Part shown: piece after piece, positions 39,701-53,400 of the stretch
Layout of the letters: each line of letters opens with the position of its first letter
Position numbering within the stretch: the first letter of the stretch is position 1
Assembly (NCBI RefSeq): GCF_030867145.1
Contig: NC_134440.1
Location: forward strand, 62,001-126,000
DNA from: Opisthocomus hoazin
Lineage: Eukaryota; Chordata; Aves; Opisthocomiformes; Opisthocomidae
Length of the DNA: 64,000 nucleotides
Reading direction: 5' to 3'
Notes under the pieces: model-generated
Database searches by the model: none
What the model saw: only the letters and a program-made list of their open reading frames with translations
Told to the model about the DNA's origin: nothing
Made by a program: the position numbers and the translations under genes

Positions 39701-42700
39701 CAGTGTCATTTTTGCCTCCATCAGCTGTGAGTTTTGTGCAAAGCCCAGATCTCCTCCTCGCTGCTGCTCCTGGAAGCTGGTGGTGTTGATCTGACGCGGG
39801 AAGTATGTGCGTAGCTGGTAAAATACAGAACAGGGGGATTTCAGGCAGGTCGTGCTGTAATGATGTCACGTCAACTTCTAAGTAAGGTTTAATTGTGAAA
39901 TATGGAAACATAGAATAATCTGCAAGCCTTTCCTTTGGCAATGTGATTTTAGTTGTACACACCCTAACTGGAGAATTTGTGCTTGTCTCTTGGTTGTGAT
40001 GCTGATCTCTAAAACTCATTGGCTCCTCTGCTGAGGAACTAATTATCTTGAGACTGTTCAATTTAAAATATGTTCAGATGAAATAGCTGAACTAGAGCAT
40101 CACGATTGGATGCACAAGTGGCTCGGACAGCTGGGGCTGCTGTTTCTCTGAACCCCCACCCCGCTTTGGGCGATGAACTGGCACCTGCCTGTGAGACGTT
40201 CTTCCTAGAAGGTTGCTTTTGTGATCCGAATAACTTGATTCTGTCTCGCCTGTCCTTTTAATCAAAATCAGCACCAAGAAAAGCAGAATGTCTAACTTGT
40301 CAGAGAGTCAATTTGACAGCTTGATTGAACTTGCTCAGGTATTCATTAAGTCCCGCTAGAGAGAGCTGGGAGAATGGAAAGGAAGGACTAACAATGTGCT
40401 GGTTTTTAATGTGCTGAGCACATTCTACGCATCTCCTGGTATGCAGGGAAGGGAACTTGTTTCTGCAGTTGCTAGAACACGGGCAGGATAACTAGAAAGA
40501 GTCCTCGGCCTCAAAGGACTGTCGCAAAACAGCCTGTTGCAGCAAAGCTCAGCAGTTTGCCTAAGATGCCACTGCCAGAAATGACGGGCCAGAGCTTCCC
40601 TGTGTCACAACTTGGTAAATAATCTTTAATCTGTGATGGTGAATCAGCAGGGCTAAATTACAGGCAGTGTTTTCTGATGGAATTGAAACTGAATGCCCGA
40701 GTAAGTGCTTTGTACTTTCAATAAACCATCATGATTTTTGTTGTAAAAGTACAGCGTATGTTACTCATTAACCCTCTTTAACTTTTGAACTCGCCTTTGC
40801 CAGCAATTTTGCTTTCTGGTTATACATTCTCGTAGGGGAATGGTTTGCTCTGCAGCGTGTAGCGCTGAGGAGTCTGGGTCCAGATGTGTGCCAAGGACTG
40901 GTGTCACTACAACATAAATAACACAGAAGTGTGTTATAAAAAAATAAATCTAATCCGCAGCTATTTTTTGCTTGTTTCCTGTGACTGTAAACACAAGTAA
41001 TGACTGTGTGCAGGGCCATACAGAATACGAGGATTTAAAAAATATCCAGCTGCTCTGTGTTGAGTTTCAGTGGGTTACTTAATGAGCAAGTCAGATTGCT
41101 ATATATGCAAAATAATGTCTGGCTTCTAATGGCCAAGCACTACAAATCCCCACTGAAACTCACAGCAAAGCTTTGTTCCCTGTGGCTCCAGTGTCTGTTA
41201 CTGGTCACAACCACCAGAATTCGGTCGGTAACGCACCGCCATCAGCATCCAGCCCAACTCCAAAATCAAGTAAAGCTGCATTGCTTTGTAGAGAGCAAAT
41301 GGGAATAAAAATAATAAATGCTGTTTTTACATTTAAGCCTCTGCAAGTTTGGGACTGACATTTATGTAGAGCATGTGGGCAGTTGTAGTGTGTAAAACTG
41401 AGCATATGGACAGGTGTGGGTAAGATCAGGGCATTGGGCACTAAAAATAAAAAAGGAACATCTGTGAATGGGAGCAAAGGGAATATTGTTGAGTAAATGG
41501 ATATGATCTTTATGCATGTGCATGTTCTAAAATAAGTCCAGGCTTAATAACGCCAGTTTAGTACCTAAAATTTCCTTTTAGTCATCTCTTTCTCAATATT
41601 TCAAAATCATGTTTTAAAATAAAGTTGCATATTGCGTTTCTAAGCTCTTTAGCATGATTTCTATTTTTGTGGGCTTATTTTTGGTAGTGATAAATCTGAT
41701 ACTGTGACCTACATTTCTTTATTTGAGATAGCTGGGGATGATATCTCTACCTGTGATTTCTTTCGTGCTTTTGCTGAAAGGCATTGTTTTGTTACAAAAC
41801 ATTTTCCAGGTACGTGAGATAAGAGGGGAAAGGAAGTAACTGCAGGGAGTAATTAGAAATAATGAGCAGTCTGCGTTCTTCAAAATAATTTAATGAAATG
41901 CTCTGCTCTGGATTGTTATGAATCATCTCTGGTCTTCATCCCTACAGCAGGTTTTGTTCACGTGGTGTGACGTGACCAAGCTTCCGTGATAGAACCTTCC
42001 AAGTGCAAACATTGATGCTGTTTAGGTCGTGCTTTGGACTTCAGGTGTTATCTTTTATTAAAATGTTGAGTTAGTACTCTCTGAGCAACGTCCTGCGATC
42101 TCCTCTCTTCAAAAACACCCGCAGGAGCTGTAGACACATTGATATACGTCTTCTCAAAGCTCTAGCAAGTGATGCCTGGCATTAAAGATACCCAGGTGTG
42201 TTTGTCCTCCCTTGGACTGATTGCGCGGGTCATGCATAGCTTCATCATCACAAATTGGTCATGCACGAATACAGACAAAGCTGATCTGGTTCTGGCGTTC
42301 CGTTAATATCTCTGCTGCAACCAAGGGGTTTTGAAAGTGAAGCCTGGCACTAATTTATGAGAGCGATGTGGGGGAAAAAAATAGGTCAGCAAGTATGAAA
42401 GGTGCTGACAAGCATATAATATCTAGAGATTGTTAAAAAGTAAAAATAAAAAGAAAATAGTCTTAAGGCGGGCTTTCCGAGTAAGCAAGCTGTTGTGCCT
42501 GAGGTTTCCTGGGCATCGGAGGAGGCAGAGGAGAAGTAACTTGCCGGAGGACGCGTGAGAAGGCTGTGGCAGAACTGGGGAGCAGTTTGGGAATTCAGAT
42601 TTCCTAATACCACATGCCTTGAAAGGAAGCTAACAAAATGGAAGTGTGCTGGTGTGAGCAGGCTTGTTGCTTAGAAAGCTGAGCTTTGTGGTTACACACC

Positions 42701-43658
42701 CTGTTTGTGAACAGATTCGGAACGCGGAGAGGCCACCTTTCTGTGCTGACTCAAGTTTTTCAAACTTTAGCTCTTTCATTTCTGTGTATTTAAGGATGAA
42801 AAAATTGCATCATAAAAAGCAGAAATATTAGAAAGTTCGATGCTAAAGTGATAGCTTCTGTTTAAAGCATTATCTCTGCATTTCTACTCTGCAGCTAAGG
42901 TTAGACTGCCCTTGCATTTTGTGAGGCAAAAGAGAGCGTGCATCACAGCAAGAAACATCTGTGCAAACTGCGCTGATTCACTGGCTGCAAGCACGTGTGC
43001 ATTGCAAGTGTGAAGAAAGGGAGCTCTGAAATCGCTGATGTGCTGCTTTCAGTCAAACCGCTAGCGTCATCAAAATAGCCTTCACGGCACGTGTGAGGCA
43101 TTGGATCTATCCGTTTCCTAAAATAGCCACCAATTGCTTATGGCAGGCTTTCGGGACACTGCTGTGACTATTTTTTCCATTTTCCAGGGGTGGGTTTTAA
43201 ATTTCTGTACGCCTTCTCCAATATCTAGGTGCTCAGCAGTCAGACTGAATAGCAACCAGAATCCTCCTTGTAAGCGATGGAAGAGGACAGAGCAGGATCC
43301 GATTCTTCTCCCTAGAAACCGTGGATATTTTGATGTTGTAACTTGCAGCTGAGTTTGTTGTGGCCTGAAAGGGATGAATATGATTGACGCGGTTTTTACA
43401 TAGCACCAAAGTACCCCCACACATACACTTGCACCTTAAAGGAGGGAAATGGTGCTAGGATCCTGGAAACGCCCTTCAGCTGGGAGCTGGGGATAGGGCT
43501 TTTCCTACTGGAAATGGCCCTGGGACCAGGTCACTCTTCCTTCCCGTACAAGCTTTTTATTACCTGCGTATTTCCTACTTCTGATGCTAACTCTTGCTCT
43601 ATCCGTGTTTTTAATTTAGGAGCCGTAGCTCTTCTGCCCTCTTGTAAGTGCAACTGGT

Positions 43659-46600
43659 ATGGGTAATGGTGTGAGAGAAGGTCAAGCGAATTTCAAACGG
43701 CAGGATGTGGAGCCAGCTATGTCAACCCATGTCCCGTCAGAGGTAAGAGCAGGAGATTGTTGGGTGTGTGCAGTGGGTTTGAGAGAAGAGCTGTGTCGCT
43801 ACCCTGCAAAGGAAGCACCTCAACGGGATTTGAGCTGCAGAGTCCTGAATCAGCTGTAGTGTACGTGCAAGCCACAAAACATTTAACTCTTGCTTCCTCT
43901 GAGGACGGCCAGGCAGTTCCAGCCCTCTGGGCAGAAGCTGGGCATCGCTCACAGCTGACAGGCAGGCAGGGCTGTGTTCTTGTTCAAGGTTATGTCTTGT
44001 TATGTCTTCAGTGGCAGAGCTGGGAAGAGAGCCATGAATCTTGGTTTCCTTGCTCTTGCTGCTGTTGCTAGAGTCTTGTTAGAAACACTGGAAGAGAAGG
44101 TGACACTGAACCTTAGTCTGATTTAGACCAAAAGGCAGGCTGAAGTTCACACAGTGCTGCCTTTGCACAGCTACCTTTGTGTTTAGCAGTAGGCAGGCGA
44201 AGATTGGAATGGAAAATTGAACTGTGTATTTTGATAATAGACATTAACCTTTTAGCTGTGAAACATTCTGAAAAAAGAAAACACAAAGCATATCAGAAGT
44301 TAACATTCTTAAGTCTTGTCGTGACTTGTCTTTCAGTCCGTAACCTTCACGGTGTTAGATTTCAAGTCATTTACTTGCTTTCTGCCCATCTGTTACCAAA
44401 AGATAGCTGCTTTATAAATATGAGCTGTGGCAGGAATGTCAATAACAAAACCACTTCCATTCCCTTTAGCATAGTAGGAAGCCTGCCTTGTTTTATTCTT
44501 AGGATCTTGGGAACAATGTGGAAATAGGGCTTGTGTGTTTCTGGAAGGGCAGGAAAGAAACTTGCCTTCTGCGCGTGGCTAAATCACGAGGAGGTAGTGT
44601 CTTAGCTTTTAGAAATCTTAATAGTACATGTAAGAGGTGGCAGACCTTGGAACTTTGCATCTTGGCAGACAAGTCTAATCTTTGTTCTTCATGATCTGAC
44701 CAGGAATTTACTGTGCTTGAAATTTTGAAGAGAATTTTGACTCAAGTCCTTGAGAAGGGAGTAAATGCAGCAGCAAAGGTAGAATATTACAACTTTTGCT
44801 TGGGATTGACTGTGTCATACTGAACAATGCTTTGTTCCAGGGTAACCAGGAGAAAAAGAAAGTACTCAACTCCCTGGTGTCTGGTGCACTGGCTGGTGCT
44901 GTCGCTAAGACTGCAGTAGCTCCACTGGATAGGACAAAAATCATGTTTCAAGGTGAGTCCCGCTGGCTTTTGCAAAACGCTCTGACTTTGTTGTTAGCAG
45001 AATCCAAAACAGCTTCTCTGATCTGTCTAGGCAGCCTGTTCTCCGGTGCTTTGTCCTCCTTCAGTCTGCAGAGACCTAGCGGGATGCAGGCAGAATAGCA
45101 GCGTCATCACAGTGAATCGAGTCTAAAAACCTGTTGTTTGATTCTTGGTAGGGTTATTGCAGGTGTCAGTCAGCTGCGCATCTGGCCCGTGCTGTTGGAC
45201 CCAATCTCGTGGTAGTCAGCGAAGAGTTTTGCTGTTTCAGTGTAACGCAGATGCACGTATTGCTGGTGAGAGACGATGCCGGTGGCTCACGAACATTGCC
45301 TGGCCACGCGTTCTGTGGCGTAGAGGAGAGTTTTGGAGTGTGGAGTCAATAGACGCTGTAAAGGCAGCGTTTGAGGGGATGGTTGGAAACACTCTGGACT
45401 GCTGTGTCTGTTCAGTTTGGACAAACAAGGTGGGGAGGGGAAAGGAGCGATAGAAGGAGATGTGGTGACGTGGGAGGGAGGTAATTGAGCTGAGTTTCTT
45501 GCTGAAGGCTGGATGCTAGGCTATGCCTGCTGAAATGTGTGCGGCCTTTTGTGTGAAGAGTTGCATTGTATTGCAGCCGAATCATTCTGGTTGGAGTTGA
45601 AGTTAACGATGAGAAGTGCTGCAAGAGGCAGTGAAGCCGGCATACCTAGCTTTGTGTTACAGAGCCCTTTTTGGAACCCGTAAAGTGTGTAACTGAAAAT
45701 GAAATTCAGCTAATTGGAATAGAAAATTCTCACGCGTTCAGTGGGATTTGGGACTGAGCCCCATCGTGGGCTCTGTTCGGTTCCCCAGTTTTAGAACGGG
45801 AACTGTCAGCTACACCGACTGGCCCGGAGGGAAGGATGCAGACAGTTAGTGCAGCAGACATTTGGTGAGGCCGAGAGTTTTAAATCTGGTTGACATCCCA
45901 GATTAAATGAATTGGGTAGGTTTAATCTAATCCCTGGATGAGATTTAATTTTGAATTGACTTTCATTTGACAGGATTTTCATTCTCAGCGTAGCAGGGGC
46001 TGAGGTCTGGAGTAGCAGGGATAGAGATCAGGGAGTTCAAGCTGCAGGGAGGTAAAGCCTCGGCTGGCTGCAGGCTGGGATTGCGTCTGTGACCAGATGC
46101 TCGTGCAGCAGTGAGTACGTGCCGTGCTTTCTCACCAGAACAAACACTGTAGTTTATCTAAGGTTGGAAATGTCAGGAGCAGAGGTGAGGTGGAAACTGC
46201 AGAAGTGGGGTGAGTCACCAGCTGTCTGTATAAATCACCGTTAATTTGTACAGGCCTACATATATACAAAGACCTGTTTGGTTTGGCCCATTAAACTCGC
46301 TGCAGAGGATATGATTAAAAATTGCCTGTTCTGACTGATTTCTTGATATCTAATGGATTTCGTAGTCTCTTGCTCTCCTAAAGCTCCTTACTCTGGGACC
46401 TCTTCCCTGCCTGTGAAGAGGGAAAGCGTCTTTGGCTCATGTGAGCTAGGAAGGTTGCCCCTTGAACTAGAGACTGAAGAATTTTCCCCTGGGAGAGGGA
46501 AAAGAGCTGTTTTCCAGTTCAGAACCAGCTGCAATTGGTCATTGAGGTGTTTATCCTTCTTAAAAAAAAAAGTGTTGAATTGCATAAAGGAGCAACGTGG

Positions 46601-49600
46601 TGAAAATGTATTTGCATGTGATTGTTTGATACAGTTGAGAGGTTACAAGTCTCAAAGGAGTTTGAAAGAAATGGCAATAGACACTTAATTGGAACCATGT
46701 TTCATTAGCGTTGCTGTTCGGGATTTAGCCTGGGTTTCCTTCCTGCTGTAGGAATGTTACAAAACAGAGCCGCTGTATGCCAAATAAATCTTGCTTCCAA
46801 ATACCTTGTGTATTACATAGTTAAAGAGATGCTGTCAGTTTGAATGGATGCAAGAAAAGAAACTGAGTGTTCATTTGAGTTTTGCTTGGATGAAACCATT
46901 CTTGCGTGGAGCCTTGCTGAACAGACCTGTTCTTTGCTGGATTCTGGCATTAGGCTGGAACCTGTGCATGGAAATGCTCTGCTAAAACAAGCGGTTGGCC
47001 CAGTTTGGGGGGGGGGAGTTATTTTTTATTCATTCATTTATTTTTAGTGCTTTACAGTAACAAGTGTGGCAGAAACTGAGCGTTTTCACAGCAGGTGGAA
47101 AAATGAACTTAGGTGCTGAAAAGAGTTTGGGAGCACTTACCTGTGGAAAGTCTTCATTATAAAGAATCTCTGGTTTTGTCTTGCATTAATTCCTTTGCTT
47201 CTGTTTTTATCCCTTAGGTAAAATGCTTGTATGGTTTGTTTGATCCATCTAAATGTGTTGCAAGACCTAATGCTAATTTTTTCTTTTTAGTGTCTTCAAA
47301 AAGATTTTCTGCCAAGGTGAGGTGATGTGTCTGTCTCCTGTTGACCTGAAGTGTTTCATTAATGGTAGTAATAACCCTAACAGCATCTTTTGTTTGTATT
47401 TAACTTTCTTGCTTGGGTTTTATTAGCAGCACTCATAGTGAAAGAGCATAGAGGGAAAGACTGGGAACTGTATTGTATAGAATATTCCTTAGGACAGTGC
47501 TCTGTCATGTTTATGTTTTTGTCCAGTGCTTGGCACAGAGGGGTCTCAGTCCGCGTTTGTGCTCCAGGTTCTACCTGTGACGTGACAGTAAATGTTGTGG
47601 CATCGCTCGGGGCTTTGTTTTATTAGACCTTCTCCTTGAGTGGTGGCTTGCTTTTCCCCAGCCACCGCTGGAGTTGTTTCAGACCGTATAGGAAATGTGA
47701 ACTTGGGAGCTGATAGCTGTTACAGCTTGCTGAATGTTTTGTTGCATGTGCCTTACGGCTGTTCCCTGCGTGCTCTGCTAATGTGTGTAATCCAAATGTT
47801 TCTGTCGGATACTAAGAAGATTAATTTGGGTTGAGAAATGGTTTGTGCAACAGCAGTCCAGCTCCGTGCCTTGCCCTCGGAGGGAAGATGAAGATGTCTT
47901 GAATGTAAAACTCTGTCTTCCTGCCTCTGGTTCTTTTTCACTCTAATGCATCTGATTCAGTCTCCCCAGAGAAGACGTTTTAGTTGTTTTATTCTGGAGT
48001 CAGGGCTGCGAGTGTAAACAGCTGATATCAGCTTACTGTGGTTGGGATGGGAAGGAGGATTTGGAGAGGTTAAGCTATAGGGTCACCTTTTCCCCCTGTA
48101 TTGTTTGGACTCCTCTTATCATGATCTCCCTGTCTGACCTTTGATCCGTTGCCTGCAGGAAGCCTACAGGCTGATTTATCGCACCTACCTCAATGAAGGC
48201 TTCTGGAGTCTCTGGCGAGGGAACTCAGCCACCATGGTCCGTGTGATCCCGTACGCTGCCATTCAGTTCTGTGCACACGAGGAGTACAAGCAGCTCCTGG
48301 GGAGTTACTACGGCTTCCAGGGAAAGTAAGATGCAGTGTGGCTTTGGTCCTTGCAGAGGAGGATGGAGCAGTTTGTGGGACCATAGATTGCAGGGAGGGA
48401 GCACGTTTCTCAGCTTTGTGGTACAGAGCTGTGCTGGCCCCTCTCTTGATGGCTTCGCAGGACAGGGTGCGTGAGGGGGCTAAGGAAAGGGCTGGGCTTC
48501 CAGTCTTGCACAGGGGAGATCTTTGTGAGGAGACGACCCTGTCTTCTAGAGGCGTGAGCAAGAAGTGGCCTAGACATTGAGTTAGCACTTCCCTGTGCTG
48601 AGAGAGGGCAGGCAAAACAAAGAGCTCTTCCTTGCAGGAGAAGGAACAAGATCCAGCCTTGCGCTGTTATCTGAGCCATGCGTGTGGCCTGAGCCTCCTG
48701 CTCATGGGCATACAGTGTCTGAGACACCCCGAGTCAGGCTTGCTGTCCTCAACAGTGATTTTCTCTAAACTGTCTTGAATGGCTGTGGCAAACCACAGCT
48801 GCTTCACCCCTCACCCACCCAGCTCTTCAGTACACAAGCAGGGAAGGGATCCAGTAGCTGATAGTGTGAGCCATGCTCAAAAGCCACGTAGTATTTCCAT
48901 CTCCAGGTGATCTGTTTGGTTTCTTCTCTCACCTTACTTTAGAGCGCTGACACCCTTTCCTCGATTCATTGCTGGCTCTCTGGCAGGCACAACGGCTGCC
49001 ATGTTAACCTACCCCTTGGATATGGTCCGTGCTCGAATGGCTGTCACGCCGAAGGAGATGTAAGTGCCTAACGAAAGCAAGTACAAGCACCACGAACAAA
49101 TGCAGAACTTTCTTTTAAGGTCAGATGACTTTATTCCCATTTTCTGGGTCACTTCTTGCTCGGAGCCTTTGGTGTAATAAACCTCTTACTGCTGGGGTCT
49201 GAGCGGTGATTAAATGACCAGAACCCTGGTTAGTCCAGGGGCTGGAAGATCGATACCGAAAGACCTCACTAGTAAAACCTGTGTGTTGGTTCTTTAGGAG
49301 GCCAGCTGGCACAATGCCTCCAGAGGAGATCTAACAGACAGGGCAGCACGCTGGGATAGGGCTATAGGAGAGCTGGTGAATGGCTGCTCCGTTTGCAGAC
49401 AGGCTTCTGAAATCCCTTCTGAGCTGTTTGGTGAGCTCAGAGATGAATTAATTAGTTGTTGATCCTTCAGAAAGTCGTGTTGGAAATATTACTGGTGTGT
49501 GCAGTCACTAACTAGTGCAGATTTGGTTTTCCTGTGTCCACGTGCTAGGTACAGCAATATTGTTCATGTCTTCATCCGAATATCCCGAGAGGAAGGACTG

Positions 49601-50419
49601 AAGACATTGTATAGGGGATTTACACCAACCATCCTTGGAGTGATTCCGTATGCTGGGCTTAGCTTCTTCACCTACGAGACACTGAAGAAACTACATGCAG
49701 GTAAAGGCAACTTGGTTTGCTTTTGAATGAAATGCTCTAGGCTTTTGGCCAACTTGACATGTTTGAATTGAGTGGTACAAGTCCTTTTCCCGGCCTTGAA
49801 ACCAGTTGCAGAATTCTGTGCTTGTGGAGCTTTTTGCCTCCATCTCTCCAATTCTAGCTGATGGAGAAGGCAAGCTGCAGAAAAGCAGTATCTCTGTTTT
49901 GCAGAGAACAAGCAGGCGCGAGTCTGGGGTGCAGAAGGACTTGGGTACATACCAAGTCAGCTAACAACCAAGTTGGGAACAAAATCTCAGGAGCTCTGGC
50001 GCTCAGTACTCTCTCTGGCTCTCAGCCCACTTGACCTTAATCATGTGTTTATTACAAGAACCTTTCTCCACTCTGCTACTTTCTCTTTCCCAGATCACAG
50101 TGGGAAATTGCAGCCATCCCCTCCGGAGCGGCTTTTGTTTGGTGCCTGTGCAGGCTTGATTGGCCAGTCCGCTTCTTACCCCCTGGACGTGGTTCGCCGA
50201 CGAATGCAGACGGCGGGGGTTATGGGACACACGTACAGTACCATCCTTCTCACCATGCAGGAGATTATAAGAGAAGAGGGACTAATCCGTGGCTTGTACA
50301 AAGGACTCAGCATGAACTGGGTCAAAGGTCCAATTGCAGTGGGAATAAGCTTCACAACCTTTGACCTGACGCAGATCCTTCTCCGTAAATTACAGCACAG
50401 CACTAATGTTGAAAGGTAG
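43659..50419 (+). CDS. SLC25A42: mitochondrial coenzyme A / adenine nucleotide carrier SLC25A42
   Basis: Inner-membrane carrier that brings CoA and adenosine 3',5'-diphosphate into mitochondria in exchange for adenine nucleotides (known for the human protein). Coding exons: 43659-43742, 44841-44952, 47291-47316, 48159-48325, 48943-49059, 49549-49700, 50094-50419. The sum is 984 bases, 327 residues plus TAG, against 318 in human. The ATG exon begins at 43620. The start MGNGVREG matches the family. The three carrier repeats each carry the P-x-D/E-x-x-K/R signature: PLDRTK, PLDMVR and PLDVVR. Other diagnostic segments are [73 protein letters not shown] and [20 protein letters not shown]. The exon at 47291 is a 26-base micro-exon encoding SSKRFSAK. 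All phases agree and the gene is intact. Confidence 0.97.
43985..44045 (-). mobile_element. possible MIR fragment
   Basis: In SLC25A42, just after the ATG exon, TTCAAGGTTATGTCTTG...CAGTGGCAGAGCTGGGA resembles the reverse-oriented MIR core (CAAGGTCACACAGCTAG...TGGCAGAGCTGGGA). Recognised by eye only. Confidence 0.35.
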
Positions 50420-53400
50420 TAGCTTAATCCCCACAGCCCTTGCCGGGGAAAAGTACAACGCGTGTAGAAAGAGCGATGCTAGCGTTCCCTCACTTTGTAC
50501 ACGCTCTCCTGCAGCAGAAAACTTACCTTTCTCATCTATTTGTTTTTTCTGTTGTTGTTGGATTTTTTTTCTTTTTAATGAGCCTCTGAGTTACTTGGAA
50601 ACCTTGACCTCAAACTAACCCTTTCCTAAACAAAATTCTTACAGTTCCGCAGAACTGAGTCCTCTAACGTAGCTGCCTCACCCTGCTGTTTTACTCTTGA
50701 CACCACGAGTGGAGCCTCTCGAACAAACATGTGCTGCTGCTGGCTCCTCACCTGGTCTCTGCGGGCAGATGAAGCGCTGGGTGATAAAGAGAGGACTCGG
50801 AGCTGTTGGGATGAGCCCCTGAATCTGGGAAGTGACTGCTGCTCCTGGCAGGCCGTCCTTAGGGACGGAATGTGTGTTAGCTGGAGGCAGTCTGCCAAGT
50901 GCAATATTCCAGTTAGTCTGTAGGGAATTCCAGATTCCTCCGAGCGGTGAGCATCGGTCTCCGTAAAACAGGACAGAGCAGGATTTAACAGGTCCAGGTT
51001 GCTTCTTTTGTTCTGGAAGTTGAATGTGAGCTCCGGTTGGAAATGCTGCCTTTTTTCAAATGTTCTTCTCACTTCTGGGTGGAGTTGCATAAAATACCCC
51101 TTCCTTGCAGTGTCCCTCTGAGATTACCAAAGACTGTAGACAGCAGGGAAGGAAAGTTGTGAGCAGTTTTGTAAATCAAATTCTCATGTTTGTTGTCAGT
51201 GTTGTTCAGCAGGGGCAGTGCCTGGATTCACAGACTGGATGGAGTCGAACTGCAGTAGCGCTTTCGGGCTACCCAAACCCTTCCGTCGTTGTCGTGGTCT
51301 GAAAGGCAGCGTTTTCTGAGGGATTTGGCAGACCGCAGTGTTGCTGCACTAGAAAAGCAAGTGTTACATACTTAAATTTTAAGCAGTTTTATCCTTCAGT
51401 ATTATTGTCGCTGCTTTATGCACGATGCAAGAACAAACATCTCGAAGATGCCCCAGTGATTTAGCTGTCCTGACAGGCTGTCCACATCTGATGAGTGCAG
51501 CCTAGTCCTTGACTCAAGCTGCTGGCCCTGCTTCTGAACAACTTTGTTGTCTGCTGGTGCTGCTGTGTGGGTTGTGTCACCTCCCTTCATTCGTCCACAC
51601 CTAAGCCCGCTTGCTTTTCTCCCTAGAGTTCTTCTGGACCAACGGGGTCCTTGGGAGAACAGTCACCACAGCCAGTATTGACCCTTTAGAAACTGTATCT
51701 AGTGCCAATCGTTTCCAGTTGCAATTTGAAAATGAATGGTAAAGTACCTTTCAGTGTTTCTGTTTCAGATCAGTTTTCAGGGAAATGGAGATCTGGGGGT
51801 GGGTTTGTTTTATGTTCCATTCCTGTATTAAATTTGGAGTGCAAGAGAGGTCAGAGCAAACTTAAAACTTCTCTGAGAATCAGATTACATAAGCCAAGAT
51901 TAAAAATCCCTTTCCAGCTGATATAGTGTGTAATGTATAAAAGAAAAATAAGGCATAATTTAAAAGCTGTCCTTTCCTGGTGTTTGTATTTTAGTTGTTG
52001 TTTTTTGAGCCTTGTGTCATGGCTTTATTAATGGGAATGGAGGCAATTGCACAACTGGTAGAAATAGCTTTCTCCTTCCTTTTGTCTTTGCACTTGTTCT
52101 TTGGAGCAGAACTTGCTTCTAATGCCAAATATTTCCCTAGGAACTGAGCACCCACACTTCCATGTTGTGGACATGGCAGAGAGCCAGCGTACTGAAGTAT
52201 TAGCGTGTGTGTTGTTCTCAGGACACATGGGATCGATCATACTTTAGTGGTTTGTGGATGGGCGGGGTACTAACCTCAGTAATTTCTGCCTCCAAGCCCA
52301 CAAATGATGATTTCCGTTGTGAAACTTGACTGCAGTCACTGATTTACCTTGTAATTAACGAAATGTTAGATGTTGTTTTAAGAGTCTTTAGAGATGATAG
52401 CCATGAATTCTGTATATTTTTTGCTAATGGAAGATGATCGGATGATTCCTCTTCGTTTGGGTGAAATTTTGTTTAGTCCTCTGCAAGAGCTCAGATTTCT
52501 TTTCTCCAATGGAGAAGCCAATTACTCCTGCTCTTGTCTTTATCTTGTCCGGCCCAGTGAGGAAATAGTAAGGCAGTTGCATCCTACCGCAGAAGTGAGG
52601 TACAGAGCAGCAGCCAGGTGTGCCAGCAGCTGCCTCTGCGTATGTGCGTGTACATGTGTCTGACTCTGTGCGACCCGTGCCGAGCTCTCCCAGCTTGGAG
52701 GGTGCCAGTTCGAAGCGCAGTCCTTTCTGCCCAGCCCATGGGCGCTATATGAAGACGAGAGGAAGCTGAATGGTGGCATCCAAGTTAGAGCAGGCTCCTT
52801 TGCCCCACAGTGCGGTAGGTCATCTCGGAGGCAAGTGCAGCAGACCTTGTCTTACGAGATGTTGAGCATCACTGAACCCCTATTCCTCCTGGGTCCTGAC
52901 GGAGAAAGGATTTACACTGGATGACTAGCCTCTTGTTTGGGACCGAACGGGAGGGCAGATCTGCACAGGCTGTCTGCTGCCACGTTGGGAGCGCAGCTAG
53001 GGTATGAAACGAAGGGGAAGCGTGCAGGGCGGGCGGCTTCTGGCTGGCTGAGCCTGGCACTGCCCGCCTTGCAGCCGACACACGGTGCGAGGCAGCTCCT
53101 CTGGAGCCTGGGGTCTCGGAGCTGAGGAGCAAGCCCTGAAGCACAGCCAGACTTGGAAGCGCTGGGCTCGGAGAAGTTGTTCCCTAATTAGCAGCTGCAC
53201 CCGATTTTAACTCAGTGGAATTTTGGCCGAACGTGTTTTTCCAAGTTTTGCAGGCTGAGTGTTTGTTCAGAGACGGATCTTTGAATTCGGTCTGTGATGG
53301 GTTTGGTGCTCTTGTTTCTTGGGCAAAAGTGTTCAGAGTAACTGTGTAATTGCTTTGGGTTGTTTTAAATAGCTTTTATTTTTTTTTACTCTTCTCTGAT

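Larger units (their letters stand above)
34554..43619 (+). other. SLC25A42: SLC25A42 intron 1
   Basis: A 9-kb intron between the proposed non-coding exon and the ATG exon. It holds the C-rich minisatellite and the solo LTR, both listed separately. The remainder is unique-looking, moderately AT-rich sequence with no exon, RNA gene or ORF that I can support. Confidence 0.65.
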
